From: Aquabacterium sp. OR-4 | GTDB lineage: Bacteria; Pseudomonadota; Gammaproteobacteria; Burkholderiales; Burkholderiaceae_C | DNA length: 64,000 nt | Direction of reading: 5' to 3' | Assembly: GCF_025290835.2 (NCBI RefSeq) | Contig: NZ_JAOCQD020000001.1 | Location: 1,054,001 to 1,118,000 of the forward strand | Shown: positions 49,685-59,534 of the stretch, piece by piece | Layout of the letters: every line of letters starts with the position of its first letter | Position numbering within the stretch: position 1 is the stretch's first letter | The notes under the pieces: model-generated | Seen by the model: only the letters and a program-made list of their open reading frames with translations | Databases searched by the model: none | Told to the model about the DNA's origin: nothing | Made by a program: the position numbers and the translations under genes

Positions 49685-50932
49685 ATGTCCCGCACCGGCC
49701 TGCGCCGCGCCGTCTTCACCCTGCTGGCCGGTGGTGCGCTGGCGCAGGCCTTGCCGCTCTTGCTGGGCCCCTGGCTGACCCGGCTGTACACGCCCGAGAA
49801 CTACGGCCAGTACCACCTGTTTGCCGCGGTGGCGGCCAACATCGCCGTGGTGGCCTGCGGGCGCTACGAGTTTGCGCTGCCGATGGCCGCCGATGAGGCC
49901 GAGGCCCGCGCGCTGCGCCACCTGTGCCAGCGCGTGCTGGGGCTGGTGGTGGTGATCACCCTGGCCGTGGCCGTGGCCTGGGCGGTGGCGCTGGGCGCCG
50001 TGTGGCCGCTGTGGCTGCCGGCCAGCGTGGGTGCGCTGGGCCAGCTGTCGCTGGCCACGCTGCTGGCCACGCGGGCACAGCAATTCAAGCCCCTGGCCAC
50101 GGCCCGCGTGCTGCAGCATGGCGGCGGCGCGCTGGGCCAGGTGGGCGCCGGCCTGGTGCATGGCGGCGTGCAGGGCCTGATCGTTGGCGCCCTGGTGGCG
50201 GTGATGGCGGCCTGGGCGGCGCTGGGTGGCCTTGCCGCGAGGTCGGCGCGGTTGCCGGCCCCCATCGGCAATGCACCGGAAGGCCCGCTGCCGCCCGATT
50301 GGCGCGCCGCCGCGCGCCGCTACCGCCACTACCCGCTGCTGAACACGCCGCACGCCTTTCTGGGCGCGCTGCAAGACACCGTGGCCGTGGCCCTGATCGC
50401 CGCGCAGCTGGGTGCGGCCGCGGCCGGTGTCTGGGGCCTGGCGCTGCGCTACCTGAAGGCGCCGGCCACGCTGGTGGGCAGCGCGGTGTCGCAGGCCCTG
50501 CATCCGCGGCTGGCGCAGGCGGGCTGCACGCCGGCCGGGCGTGCGCTGGTGCTGCGCACCATGCTGCTGCTGGCGGCGGTGGCCGTGCCGCTGGTGCTGC
50601 TGCTGTGGGCGGTGGCGCCGCCGCTGTTCGTGTGGGCCTTCGGGCCGGCCTGGGCCGATGCCGGCACGCTGGGCCGCGCGCTGGCGCTCTACATCGGCCT
50701 GCACTTCGTGGCTTCGCCGCTGGGCGTGGTCACGCTGGCCTGGGACGCCCAGGCCTGGGCGCTGAAGCTGGCCCTGGTGGGCCAGGGCCTGTTCGTGGCG
50801 GCGCTGGCCACCGGCCTGCACTGGGATGGCCTGCGCGGCGCCGGCTGGGCGGTCTCGCTGGCCATGGCCGTGTACTTTGGCTGGTACTTTCTGAAGCTGG
50901 CCACCTGGCCGGTGGCCGTGCAGGAGGGCTGA
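49685..50932 (+). CDS. Polysaccharide flippase (Wzx-like)
   Basis: 415 residues with about twelve helices, start ATG 49685. The N-terminus GGALAQALPLLLGPWLTRLYTPENYGQYHLFAAVAANIAVVACGRYEFALPMA is typical of the MOP/PST exporter family. It should flip lipid-linked oligosaccharide across the inner membrane. It stands 40 bases after wlbC and heads the tightly packed part of the locus. Confidence 0.88.
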   Translation: MSRTGLRRAVFTLLAGGALAQALPLLLGPWLTRLYTPENYGQYHLFAAVAANIAVVACGRYEFALPMAADEAEARALRHLCQRVLGLVVVITLAVAVAWAVALGAVWPLWLPASVGALGQLSLATLLATRAQQFKPLATARVLQHGGGALGQVGAGLVHGGVQGLIVGALVAVMAAWAALGGLAARSARLPAPIGNAPEGPLPPDWRAAARRYRHYPLLNTPHAFLGALQDTVAVALIAAQLGAAAAGVWGLALRYLKAPATLVGSAVSQALHPRLAQAGCTPAGRALVLRTMLLLAAVAVPLVLLLWAVAPPLFVWAFGPAWADAGTLGRALALYIGLHFVASPLGVVTLAWDAQAWALKLALVGQGLFVAALATGLHWDGLRGAGWAVSLAMAVYFGWYFLKLATWPVAVQEG

Positions 50933-50933
50933 G

Positions 50934-51554
50934 GTGAAAGCAACGCTGTGGCAACGTGCCTGGCTGCCCCTCAAGCGCCTGATCTCGCGGGCGACCGGCC
51001 CGCGCGTGGTGGGTGGCTGGATCCGCGGTGACGGCGAGTACCTGACCCACACCCGCATCAGCAACCAGAGCTTCATCTTTGCGCCCGAGCGCCTGCAGGT
51101 GGGCGACCATGTCTTCATCGGCCACTTCAGCGTGCTCGATGCCACCTACGGCCTGTCGATCGGCGAGGGCTGCCAGATCGGCTTCTTCACCGGCATCTTC
51201 ACCCACTCCAGCCATGTGGCGGTGCGCCTTTATGGGCGCAGCTATGTCGAGGTGGCCGACAAGGCCGCCTACTTCGAGGCGCCGGTGTCGATCGGGCCGT
51301 ACTGCTTCATCGGCGCCCACGCCACGCTGCTGCCAGGCACCCGGCTGGGCCGTGGCTGCCTGGTGTCGGCCTACAGCCTGGTCAGCGGCAGCTTCGACGA
51401 TTTCTCGGTGATCGCCGGCAACCCGGCACGCCGGGTGGGCGACACCCGGCGCATGGATGCGCCGCACCTGGCCCGCCACCCCGAATTGCAGCCGCACTAC
51501 CTGCAATGGGCCGGCGAGCTGCCCGGCAGCCAAGCTGACGAGGCGGCGCGATGA
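50934..51554 (+). CDS. Left-handed beta-helix acyltransferase
   Basis: 206 residues, start GTG right after the flippase stop. Hexapeptide-type repeats run from QVGDHVFIGHFSVLDATYGLSIGEGCQIGFFTGIFTHSSHVAV to SIGPYCFIGAHATLLPGTRLGRGCLVSAYSLVSGSFDDFSVIAGNPARRVG. The catalytic His is probably in FTHSSH. It is likely an O- or N-acetyltransferase decorating the glycan. The acceptor is unknown. It overlaps the next gene by four bases. Confidence 0.88.
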   Translation: MKATLWQRAWLPLKRLISRATGPRVVGGWIRGDGEYLTHTRISNQSFIFAPERLQVGDHVFIGHFSVLDATYGLSIGEGCQIGFFTGIFTHSSHVAVRLYGRSYVEVADKAAYFEAPVSIGPYCFIGAHATLLPGTRLGRGCLVSAYSLVSGSFDDFSVIAGNPARRVGDTRRMDAPHLARHPELQPHYLQWAGELPGSQADEAAR

Positions 51555-52795
51555 GGCTGGTGCTGTTTGGCGACGGCGAAAGCCCGCACCTGCTGAAATG
51601 GGCCCGCGCGCTGGCGCCCGAGGTCGAGCTGTGGGCGGCCTCGTCGCGCGGTTTTCTGCCGGGCTTTGACGGCCTGGTGCCCGAATCGCGGCGGCTCTCG
51701 CTGGGCACGACGCCGCAGTTCAAGGGCGGCAACTTCGGCCTGCTCAAGCACCTGCCGGCGCTGACTGGCTGGCTCGAGCGGGTCAAGGCCGACTGGATCC
51801 ACGCGCACTACCTCACCTCGCATGGCACGCTGGCCTGGCTGGCCACGCGCTGGCTGGGCGCGCCGGGCCGGCTGGTGGGCTCGGCCTGGGGGTCCGACAT
51901 CCTGGTCACGCCCAAGCGTGGCGGCCTGATGCGCTGGGTGACCTGCCAGGTGCTCAAGGCCTGCGCCCTGACCACCAGCGATTCCGACCACATGGCCTGG
52001 CACATGCGCGCGCTGGGGGCCGGCGAGGTGATGACCTTTCCGTTCGGCCTGGAGACGCTGCCCGCGCTGCCATCGCCCGAGCACAAGCAAGGCCACGTGT
52101 TTTTTGCCAACCGCGGGCTCGAGGCTGTGTATGCGCCGCAGCGTGTGCTGGCCGTGTTTGCCGCCGTCGCCGCCGAATGGCCGGGCACCGAGTTGGTGAT
52201 GGCCAACACCGGATCAATGCGCGCCGAGCTGGAGCGGCTGGCCGAGCAGGCCAAGCTGAAAGAGAGGATCAAGTTCGTCGGCCGGCTCGATGCCGCCGCC
52301 CAGGCGCGCCACTATGCCCGGGCGCGCTGGTACCTCAGCCTGCCCACCAGCGACTCGGTGGCGGTGTCGGTGCTCGAGGCCATGGCCCATGGCTGCATCC
52401 CGATCCTGTCGGACCTGCCGGCCAACCACGAGCTGGTGCGGCCGGGCGAAAACGGCCTGATCCTGCCCGCCGGCGGCATGGTCTCGCTGGCCGATCTGCA
52501 GCCCCTGCTGAAGAACCGCGACGCCATCGCCCAGGCCAACCACGACTGGGTGGCCGCGCACGCCATGTTCATGCCCTGGGTGCAGCGCTTTCTGGCGCGG
52601 CTGCGCGAGATCGATGCCGACCCCACCGGCCACATCCGCGCCGAGCCGACCGCGCGCAACGAGCCGCCGCATGTGACCCCGTTTGACATCGAGGCCGCCA
52701 CCGCGCGCGCCACCGCCGCCAGCCAGGCGGCCGACCAGGCCGCTGCCGCCAGCGACGCGCCCACCGCCGCCCTTCGCCCGAAGGGACGCCGATGA
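51551..52795 (+). CDS. Glycosyltransferase, GT4 family (first)
   Basis: 414 residues. GT-B fold: N-terminal MRLVLFGDGESPHLLKWARALA and IHAHYLTSHGTLAWLAT, C-terminal donor site VSVLEAMAHGCIPILSDLPANHELVRPGENGLIL with the E-x7-E motif. The last 60 residues are an Ala-rich extension (TARATAASQAADQAAAASDAP) not seen in most GT4 enzymes. It overlaps its neighbours by four bases on both sides. Confidence 0.9.
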   Translation: MRLVLFGDGESPHLLKWARALAPEVELWAASSRGFLPGFDGLVPESRRLSLGTTPQFKGGNFGLLKHLPALTGWLERVKADWIHAHYLTSHGTLAWLATRWLGAPGRLVGSAWGSDILVTPKRGGLMRWVTCQVLKACALTTSDSDHMAWHMRALGAGEVMTFPFGLETLPALPSPEHKQGHVFFANRGLEAVYAPQRVLAVFAAVAAEWPGTELVMANTGSMRAELERLAEQAKLKERIKFVGRLDAAAQARHYARARWYLSLPTSDSVAVSVLEAMAHGCIPILSDLPANHELVRPGENGLILPAGGMVSLADLQPLLKNRDAIAQANHDWVAAHAMFMPWVQRFLARLREIDADPTGHIRAEPTARNEPPHVTPFDIEAATARATAASQAADQAAAASDAPTAALRPKGRR

Positions 52796-54045
52796 ACATC
52801 CTGTACCTCAACCACTACGCCGGCAGCCCGGCCCTGGGCATGGAGTACCGGCCCTACTACCTGGCCCGCGAATGGGTGCGCGCCGGCCACCGGGTGCAGA
52901 TGGTGGCGGCCGATTTTTCGCATGTGCGCGCACGCCAGCCGCACACCGACGGCGTGATGACCGACGAGCTGATCGACGGCATCGCCTACCGCTGGCTGCC
53001 CACGCCGCCCTACCAGGGCAACGGCCTGGGCCGGGTGAAGAACATCTGGGCCTTCCTGTCGCAGCTGTGGCGCCATACGCCGCGCCTGGTGCGCGAGTTC
53101 CGCCCCGGGCTGGTGATCGCCAGCAGCACCTACCCGATGGACATGTGGGTGGCGCGCCGCATCGCCCGCCAGGCCGGCGCGGTGCTGGCCTTCGAGGTGC
53201 ACGACCTGTGGCCGCTGAGCCCGATCGAGCTGTCGGGCATGTCGCCGCGCCACCCCTTCATCCGCCTGGTGCAAAAGGCCGAGGACGATGCCTACCGCGA
53301 CGCCGACCTGGTGGTGAGCATGCTGCCCAAGGTGCACCGCTACATGGCCAGCCGCGGGCTCGACCTGCGCAAGCTGCACATCGTGCCCAACGGCATCACG
53401 CTCGACGAATGGCAGGGCCAGCCGCCCGCGCTGCGCGACGACGTGGCCAGCGCCATCGCCGCCCAGCGCGCGGCCGGCCGCAGCGTGGTGGGCTATGCCG
53501 GCTCGATGGGGCTGCCCAATGCGCTGGACGTGCTGCTGGATGCCGCCAGGCAGCTGCAGGGCGAGCCCATCGCCATCGTGATGGTGGGCGATGGCCACGA
53601 GCGCGCCCGCCTGGCCCGGCGTGTGGCCGACGAGGGCCTGGTCAACGTGACGCTGCTCCCGCCCATCCCCAAGGCCCAGGTGCCGGCCATGCTGGCGGCG
53701 GTGGACATCGCCTACATCGGCTGGCAGCGCGTGCCGATCTACCGCTTCGGCATCGCGCCCAACAAGCTGATGGACTACATGATGGCCCGCTGCGCCGTGC
53801 TGCACAGCGTGGACGCCGGCAACGACCCGGTGGCCGAAAGCGGCTGCGGCCTGACCGTGCCGCCGCAAGACCCCGAGGCCGTGGCCCGCGGCCTGCGCCA
53901 GCTGGCCGCACTCGGCGCCGACGAGCGCCGCGAGATGGGCGAGCGTGGCCGTGCCTTTGTGCTGGCCCACCACACCTATCCGGTGCTTGCGCAGCGTTTT
54001 CTGCAGGCCGTGGCCGGCGCGCGCCCGGCGGGGGCCGCACCATGA
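52792..54045 (+). CDS. Glycosyltransferase, GT4 family (second)
   Basis: 417 residues. MNILYLNHYAGSPALGMEYRPYYLAREWVRAGHRVQMVAADFSH opens the acceptor domain, as in WbnE/WbuB-type aminosugar transferases; FEVHDLWPLSPIELSGM and VVGYAGSMGLPNALDVLLDAA follow, with the donor site FGIAPNKLMDYMMARCAVLHSVDAGNDPVAESGCGLTVPPQDPEAVARGL. It probably adds an amino sugar. ATGA overlaps at both ends. Confidence 0.9.
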   Translation: MNILYLNHYAGSPALGMEYRPYYLAREWVRAGHRVQMVAADFSHVRARQPHTDGVMTDELIDGIAYRWLPTPPYQGNGLGRVKNIWAFLSQLWRHTPRLVREFRPGLVIASSTYPMDMWVARRIARQAGAVLAFEVHDLWPLSPIELSGMSPRHPFIRLVQKAEDDAYRDADLVVSMLPKVHRYMASRGLDLRKLHIVPNGITLDEWQGQPPALRDDVASAIAAQRAAGRSVVGYAGSMGLPNALDVLLDAARQLQGEPIAIVMVGDGHERARLARRVADEGLVNVTLLPPIPKAQVPAMLAAVDIAYIGWQRVPIYRFGIAPNKLMDYMMARCAVLHSVDAGNDPVAESGCGLTVPPQDPEAVARGLRQLAALGADERREMGERGRAFVLAHHTYPVLAQRFLQAVAGARPAGAAP

Positions 54046-54770
54046 CCGGGCACAATGCTAAACACGGTGCTGAACAGGGCGCCGAGACCGCGGCCGTGGC
54101 CGCCCGCTATGCGCGGCGAGCCGGCCTGCCGGCCGACCGCTACAGCCTGCTGCGCCCCGAGGTCTGGCAGATGGTGCAGGAGCGCCAGCGCGCCATGCTG
54201 CGCCTGCTGGTGCGCGCCGGGCTGACCGATCTGCCCAGCCTGCGCGTGCTGGAGGTGGGCTGCGGCGCCGGCGGCAACTTGCTCGAGCTGCTGCGCCTGG
54301 GCTTTGCACCGGCCCACCTGAGCGGCGCCGAGCTGCTGCCCGAGCGCCTGGCCCAGGCGCGCGCCGTGCTGCCGGCGGCCGTGGCCCTGCACGGCGGTGA
54401 TGCCAGCACGCTGGACATCGCCCCCGACAGCCAGCACATCGTGCTGCAGAGCACCGTGTTCAGCTCGCTGCTGGACGACGCCTTCCAGCAGCGCCTGGCC
54501 GACGCCATGTGGCACTGGGTGGCGCCGGGCGGCGGCGTGCTGTGGTACGACTTCACCGTCGACAATCCACGCAACCCCGACGTGCGCGGCATGCCGCTGG
54601 CGCGCGTGCAGCGCCTGTTTCCGCAGGCCCGCATCACGCATCGCCGCGTCACGCTGGCACCGCCCATCGCGCGCGCCGTGTGCCCGCTGCATCCCGGGCT
54701 GTACCCCGTGTTCAATGCCCTGCCGCTGCTGCGCACGCATGTGCTGGCCTGGCTGGAAAAGACCCCCTGA
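54042..54770 (+). CDS. SAM-dependent methyltransferase of the glycan locus
   Basis: 242 residues. SAM motif [22 protein letters not shown] (about residues 68-88), then [31 protein letters not shown] and [20 protein letters not shown] class I methyltransferase, probably acting on the glycan or its carrier. It overlaps the second glycosyltransferase by four bases. Confidence 0.9.
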   Translation: MTGHNAKHGAEQGAETAAVAARYARRAGLPADRYSLLRPEVWQMVQERQRAMLRLLVRAGLTDLPSLRVLEVGCGAGGNLLELLRLGFAPAHLSGAELLPERLAQARAVLPAAVALHGGDASTLDIAPDSQHIVLQSTVFSSLLDDAFQQRLADAMWHWVAPGGGVLWYDFTVDNPRNPDVRGMPLARVQRLFPQARITHRRVTLAPPIARAVCPLHPGLYPVFNALPLLRTHVLAWLEKTP

Positions 54771-54780
54771 GACCGTCATC

Positions 54781-55971
54781 ATGAGCGACCCGACCGAACT
54801 GCCTTTCCTGCCCTTTGCCCTGCCCGAGATCGGCGATGAAGAAATCGCCGAAGTGGTGGACACGCTCAGGAGCGGCTGGGTCACCACCGGCCCCAAGGCC
54901 AAGCGATTCGAGAGCGACTTCGCCGCCTTTCTCACCGCAGGCAGCGGCGAAGACCCGGCCGGCCTGCACTGCATCGCCGTCAACTCGGCCACCGCCGGCC
55001 TGCACCTGGCGCTCGAGGCCATCGGCATCGGCCCCGGCGACGAGGTGATCACCACCACCCACACCTTCACGGCCACGGCCGAGGTGGTGCGCTACCTGGG
55101 CGCCGACGTCAAGCTGGTGGACATCGACCCGGTCACGCTGAACATCGACCCGGCCCTGATCGAGGCGGCCATCACCCCGCGCACCAAGGCCATCATGCCG
55201 GTGCACTACGCCGGCCTGGCCGCCGACATGCCGGCCATCCTGGCCATCGCCAAGAAGCACGGCCTGAAGGTGGTGGAAGACGCCGCCCACGCCCTGCCCA
55301 GCACCAGCGGCGGCCGCCTGGTGGGCACGCTGGACAGCGACGCCACGGTGTTCAGCTTCTACGCCAACAAGACCATCACCACCGGTGAAGGCGGCATGCT
55401 GGTCACGCGTGACGAGGCCTTGGCCAAGCGCGCCAAGGTGATGCGCCTGCACGGCATGAGCCGCGACGCCTTCGACCGCTTCACCGCCAAGGTGCCCAGC
55501 TGGTACTACGAGATCGTGGCGCCAGGCTTCAAGTACAACCTGACCGACATTGCGGCGGCGCTGGGCATCCACCAGCTGAAGAAGGCGAGGGCGTTCCAGC
55601 AGCGGCGCGCCGAGATCGCGCGGCGCTACAACGCCGCCTTCGCCGACCTGCCGGTGCTGCTGGCGCCCGAGCCGCCGGCCGGCCAGACCCATGCCTGGCA
55701 CCTGTATGCGTTGCGCCTGGCCGAAGGCGCGCCGCTGGGCCGCGATGCGCTGATCGAGCGCCTGTTCGCCCAGGGCATCGGCTGCAGCGTGCACTACATC
55801 CCGCTGCACCTGCAGCCCTACTGGCGCGAGCGCTATGCGCTGCAAGCGGCCGGCTTTCCGCACAGCCAGCGCGCCTACGAGGGCATGCTGAGCCTGCCGC
55901 TGTACAGCCGCATGGGCGATGCCGACACCGAACGCGTGATCGGCGCCGTGCGCGGCCTGCTGGCGGCTTGA
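54781..55971 (+). CDS. DegT/DnrJ/EryC1 aminotransferase (PglE-like)
   Basis: 396 residues. PLP Lys197 in [18 protein letters not shown] and [30 protein letters not shown] match the 4-aminotransferase subgroup (PglE/ArnB/WbpE relatives), distinct from WlbC. It probably aminates the 4-keto sugar produced by the 4,6-dehydratase three genes on, giving a UDP-4-amino-6-deoxy sugar. That assignment is from subgroup motifs and neighbours. Confidence 0.9.
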   Translation: MSDPTELPFLPFALPEIGDEEIAEVVDTLRSGWVTTGPKAKRFESDFAAFLTAGSGEDPAGLHCIAVNSATAGLHLALEAIGIGPGDEVITTTHTFTATAEVVRYLGADVKLVDIDPVTLNIDPALIEAAITPRTKAIMPVHYAGLAADMPAILAIAKKHGLKVVEDAAHALPSTSGGRLVGTLDSDATVFSFYANKTITTGEGGMLVTRDEALAKRAKVMRLHGMSRDAFDRFTAKVPSWYYEIVAPGFKYNLTDIAAALGIHQLKKARAFQQRRAEIARRYNAAFADLPVLLAPEPPAGQTHAWHLYALRLAEGAPLGRDALIERLFAQGIGCSVHYIPLHLQPYWRERYALQAAGFPHSQRAYEGMLSLPLYSRMGDADTERVIGAVRGLLAA

Positions 55972-56007
55972 GCCACCGGTACGACGCCGGAGCGCCGCAT
56001 TCGCCCC

Positions 56008-56616
56008 ATGTCGATGTCCATGGCCAAGCGCCTGTTTGACCTGATCGGCGCCGCCGCAGCCCTGCTGCTGCTGGCGCCGGTGCTGCTGGGCGTGGCAATG
56101 TGGATCAAGCTCGATTCGCCGGGGCCGGTGTTCTTCCGGCAAGAACGGGTGGGGCGCGGCGGCCGCGGGTTTCGCATCCACAAGTTCCGTACCATGCGCG
56201 TGGACGCACCAGCGCTGGGCCCGGCCGTGACCGTGGGGCGCGACCCGCGCATCACCCGCGCCGGCCACTGGCTGCGCCACCACCGCATCGACGAGCTGCC
56301 GCAATTCATCGATGTGCTGCAGGGCACGATGAGCCTGGTGGGCCCGCGGCCCGAGGTGCCGCAGTACGTGGCGCATTACCCTGAGGCGCTGCGCCAGCAG
56401 GTGCTGGCGGTGCGCCCAGGCATCACCGATCCGGCGTCGCTGGCCGGGCTGGACGAAGCCACCCACCTGGCCACCGCCGCCGACCCCGAGCGCACCTACG
56501 TCGAGCAGATCCTGCCCGTCAAGCTGGCCCTGCAGGCCGACTATGCGCGCCACGCCACATTGGCCAGCGATGTGGCTGTGCTGTGGCGCACGCTGCGGGT
56601 GCTGCTGGCGCGCTGA
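56008..56616 (+). CDS. Initiating sugar-phosphate transferase (PglC/WbaP-like)
   Basis: 202 residues, a monotopic phosphoglycosyl transferase. Membrane re-entrant helix MAKRLFDLIGAAAALLLLAPVLLGVAMWIKLDSPGPVFFRQERVG, then FRIHKFRTMR, and the catalytic region ITRAGHWLRHHRIDELPQFIDVLQGTMSLVGPRPE, with the Asp-Glu pair in DELPQ. It puts the first sugar phosphate on undecaprenyl phosphate. The short form resembles PglC more than full WbaP. Confidence 0.93.
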   Translation: MSMSMAKRLFDLIGAAAALLLLAPVLLGVAMWIKLDSPGPVFFRQERVGRGGRGFRIHKFRTMRVDAPALGPAVTVGRDPRITRAGHWLRHHRIDELPQFIDVLQGTMSLVGPRPEVPQYVAHYPEALRQQVLAVRPGITDPASLAGLDEATHLATAADPERTYVEQILPVKLALQADYARHATLASDVAVLWRTLRVLLAR

Positions 56617-56622
56617 GACAAT
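56617..56622 (+). promoter_or_regulatory. Possible -10 box (GACAAT) before the 4,6-dehydratase
   Basis: GACAAT just after the transferase stop, ten bases before ATG 56633. It could serve an internal promoter giving a near-leaderless message. Confidence 0.3.
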
Positions 56623-56632
56623 CCGCCCTCCG

Positions 56633-58609
56633 ATGTCCCAATTTCCTCCGATCGAGCGCGCGGCGACCGCACCCACCGTCTGGCACCGGCTGGACCGCTT
56701 TCTGGCCCATTTGCGCCCGCATCGCGAGCCGCTGTCCCTGGCCATCGACAGCGCCATCGTGGCCCTGGCCTGGAACATCACCTACCTGTTCCGCCTGGGC
56801 TTCGAGCGCTGGATCAGCGCCCGGCCCAACTACGACATCTGGGTGCTGATCGGCATCACCGCCACCTATGCGCTGGCTTTCCGCCTGGCGCGCACGCCGC
56901 AGGCCATGTGGCGCTTCTCGGGCTTTGGCGAGATCCAGCGCATCGCGCTGGCCTGTGCCGGGGCCGGCTTGGTCAGCGCGGTGCTGGTGCTGATGGCGCA
57001 ACTCAGTGCCGTGCCGCGCGCGGTGCTGGCGCTGCACCCCTTCGTGGCGCTGATGGGCCTGGCCCTGGTGCGCCTGGCCTTTCGGGCCGTGTACGAGCAT
57101 GCACGTGGCCGCATCACCGGCAGCGACCAGGAGATTCGCCGCGCCATCGTGATGGGCGCCGGCGAGGCAGCGCGGCGCCTGCTGGCCGGCATCCACCGCC
57201 AGGGCTGGATCGTGCTGGGCCTGCTCGACGACGATGCCACCAAGCAGGGCGCGCGCATCGCCGGCCTGCCGGTGCTGGGCCCGCTGGCGGCCATTGCCGA
57301 CAAGGCCGTGCGCGGCGCGGCCACCCACGTGATCGTGGCCATGCCGGCGGCCACCGCCGCGCAGCGTCGTCGCGCGCTGGAACTGGCCGCGCCCACCGGC
57401 CTGCCGGTGCTCACCGTGCCCTCGCCCGACGAACTGCGCGAGGCCGGCGCCAGCGATGCCCGAAGCCCCATCGACCGCGTGCGCGACATCGAGCCCGAGG
57501 ACCTGCTGGGCCGCGAGCCGGTGCAGCTGGACGAGGCCGGCATCGGCGAGGTGCTGCGCGGCAAGACCGTGCTGATCACCGGTGCCGGCGGCAGCATCGG
57601 CAGCGAGCTGTGCCGCCAGGTGGCGCGCTTTGCGCCCAGCCGCATCGTGCTGTACGAGCTGAGCGAGTTCAACCTCTACAGCATCGAGCAGGAACTCACC
57701 GACAGCTTCCCGGCCATTGCCTTGACGCGCCTGATCGGTGACGTGAAGGACCTTGAACACCTGCGTGCCACCTTCCAGAAGTGGCAGCCGGCGGTGGCCT
57801 TCCATGCCGCGGCCTTCAAGCATGTGCCGCTGATGGAGGAAGACGACAACGCCCTGGCCGCGCTGCGCAACAACACCCTGGGCACCTATCACGCGGCCTT
57901 GGCGGCCGCCGAAGCCAGTACCGGCCGCTTCGTGCTGATCAGCACCGACAAGGCGGTGAATCCCACCAATGTGATGGGCGCCACCAAGCGCGCGGCCGAG
58001 ATGGTGATCAGCATGATGGCCGCCGAGCACCCGGGCACCCGCTTCATGGCCGTGCGCTTCGGCAATGTGCTGGGCAGCAGCGGCAGCGTGATCCCGAAGT
58101 TCAAGGAGCAGATCGCCCGGGGCGGCCCGGTGACGGTCACCCACCCGGACATCATCCGCTACTTCATGACCATCCCCGAGGCAGCGCGGTTGGTGCTGCA
58201 GGCTGCGGCCATCGGCGAATCAGGTCAGGTGCTGGTGCTGGACATGGGCGAGCCGGTGAGGATCGTGGATCTGGCGCGGGATCTGATCCGGTTGTCGGGG
58301 CATACGTTGGAGGAGATTCCGATCGTGTTTTCCGGATTGCGTCCGGGAGAAAAGTTGTTTGAAGAACTTCTGGCGGATGCGGATGCCACGGTGCCGACCT
58401 CGGTGCCTCGCCTGCGCGTGGCGGTGCTCGTGACGCGGATGGAGGCGGTGCACGAGATGATTGCGCAATTGCCACAGTTGGGAAGCCACCCCGGTTTCCA
58501 TGACGTCAAGGGATGGTTGGCGTCATGTGTTGCCGAATACCGGGGGGCATTGAATATGGAGGAGGCGCGCGTTGAAAGCGAGAGGGCAAAGGGCCATCGG
58601 CCCCATTGA
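56633..58609 (+). CDS. UDP-sugar 4,6-dehydratase (PglF/WbpM type)
   Basis: 658 residues. Four helices (about 35-155), a first Rossmann-like domain (AIVMGAGEAARRLLAGI), then the catalytic SDR domain with VLITGAGGSIGSELCRQV (about 313-330). STDKAVNPTNVMGATKRAAEM carries the Ser-Met-Lys triad (Met448, Lys452; Met replaces the usual Tyr in this class). It turns UDP-GlcNAc into the 4-keto-6-deoxy sugar. From about 58210 on the gene becomes visibly less GC-rich. Confidence 0.95.
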   Translation: MSQFPPIERAATAPTVWHRLDRFLAHLRPHREPLSLAIDSAIVALAWNITYLFRLGFERWISARPNYDIWVLIGITATYALAFRLARTPQAMWRFSGFGEIQRIALACAGAGLVSAVLVLMAQLSAVPRAVLALHPFVALMGLALVRLAFRAVYEHARGRITGSDQEIRRAIVMGAGEAARRLLAGIHRQGWIVLGLLDDDATKQGARIAGLPVLGPLAAIADKAVRGAATHVIVAMPAATAAQRRRALELAAPTGLPVLTVPSPDELREAGASDARSPIDRVRDIEPEDLLGREPVQLDEAGIGEVLRGKTVLITGAGGSIGSELCRQVARFAPSRIVLYELSEFNLYSIEQELTDSFPAIALTRLIGDVKDLEHLRATFQKWQPAVAFHAAAFKHVPLMEEDDNALAALRNNTLGTYHAALAAAEASTGRFVLISTDKAVNPTNVMGATKRAAEMVISMMAAEHPGTRFMAVRFGNVLGSSGSVIPKFKEQIARGGPVTVTHPDIIRYFMTIPEAARLVLQAAAIGESGQVLVLDMGEPVRIVDLARDLIRLSGHTLEEIPIVFSGLRPGEKLFEELLADADATVPTSVPRLRVAVLVTRMEAVHEMIAQLPQLGSHPGFHDVKGWLASCVAEYRGALNMEEARVESERAKGHRPH

Positions 58610-58646
58610 ATTGACGTCAGGGTATGGGCCGCGTGGCCTCGTGTGC

Positions 58647-59534
58647 ATGGCGGTCGCGAGCGTGCAGCGGCTGTCGTGGCGTCACTGGGCCATCTGGTGC
58701 GGCGGCGTTGTGCTTCTGGTGGCCTTGCTGTCACCGACAGGTCGTGTCTGGCTCCATGACGCCGATGTTCGATGGACGCATGAGGCCTTGAAGGAGGTTC
58801 GGCATCACCTGGTGCATGACGAGGACTGGCGGGTCGTACCGATCGCTTCAGACCTGGACTATCGATGGTCAGAGCCCAATTTGCGGCCACTGTGGGTGGC
58901 CCATGCCCTGGGTGGCGCCGGCACGCCCAGGGCCAACACGCTGGCGGCGCTAGAGGACTCGATCCAGGCCGGCCATCGGCTGGTGGAAGTGGATCTGTGG
59001 CTTGACCCTGACGGGCGCCTGCGTTGCCACCATGGCCCAGAGCAGCCGCCACCATTCACGCCAGGTGACTGCGAGTTCGGCCAGGTGCTGGAGCGTGTGA
59101 TGGCAGTGGATGGCCATGTCATTCTCGACATCAAGTCAGACTTCAAGACCACTGGCGAACGCGCCATGGCGGTCATCGCCACCGATGCAAGGGCAGCCCA
59201 TGTGGTGGTGCAGATGTACGCGCCAGACCATGTGGCGCAGTTCATGGTCTGGCGCCAGCAACTGGCCTTGGCTGGCCCCTTGATCACGGCCTATCGATCG
59301 CGTCGTGCCATTGACCGCCTGATGGATGCCAGCGAAGCTTTGGGCGTCAAGGTATTGGTGGTTCCCGCGAACCGCCTGCCGGCTTTGTCGCGCCAGCGGC
59401 CATCGGTGCAAGTCATGGTGCATCCGGTGTCGGATTGCCCGACAGCCAGAAACATTCTGGCTCAGGGCGTCAATGGTCTGTTTGTGCCTGGCATGTTGAA
59501 ATGCCCGGAGTTCAATGACCATCTGAGACCTTGA
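58647..59534 (+). CDS. GDPD-like phosphodiesterase with membrane anchor
   Basis: About 295 residues from ATG 58647; a TTG at 58572 would add 25 residues and overlap the dehydratase. One helix (HWAIWCGGVVLLVALLSP) anchors a TIM-barrel domain resembling glycerophosphodiester phosphodiesterases: VAHALGG at the first strand, ANTLAALEDSIQAGHRLVEVDLWLDPDGRLRCHHG with metal residues E-x-D and the second His, then HVILDIKS. The usual HRG arginine and PENT glutamate are missing (HAL, RANT), so the substrate may differ. Ends in a TTGA overlap. Confidence 0.7.
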   Translation: MAVASVQRLSWRHWAIWCGGVVLLVALLSPTGRVWLHDADVRWTHEALKEVRHHLVHDEDWRVVPIASDLDYRWSEPNLRPLWVAHALGGAGTPRANTLAALEDSIQAGHRLVEVDLWLDPDGRLRCHHGPEQPPPFTPGDCEFGQVLERVMAVDGHVILDIKSDFKTTGERAMAVIATDARAAHVVVQMYAPDHVAQFMVWRQQLALAGPLITAYRSRRAIDRLMDASEALGVKVLVVPANRLPALSRQRPSVQVMVHPVSDCPTARNILAQGVNGLFVPGMLKCPEFNDHLRP

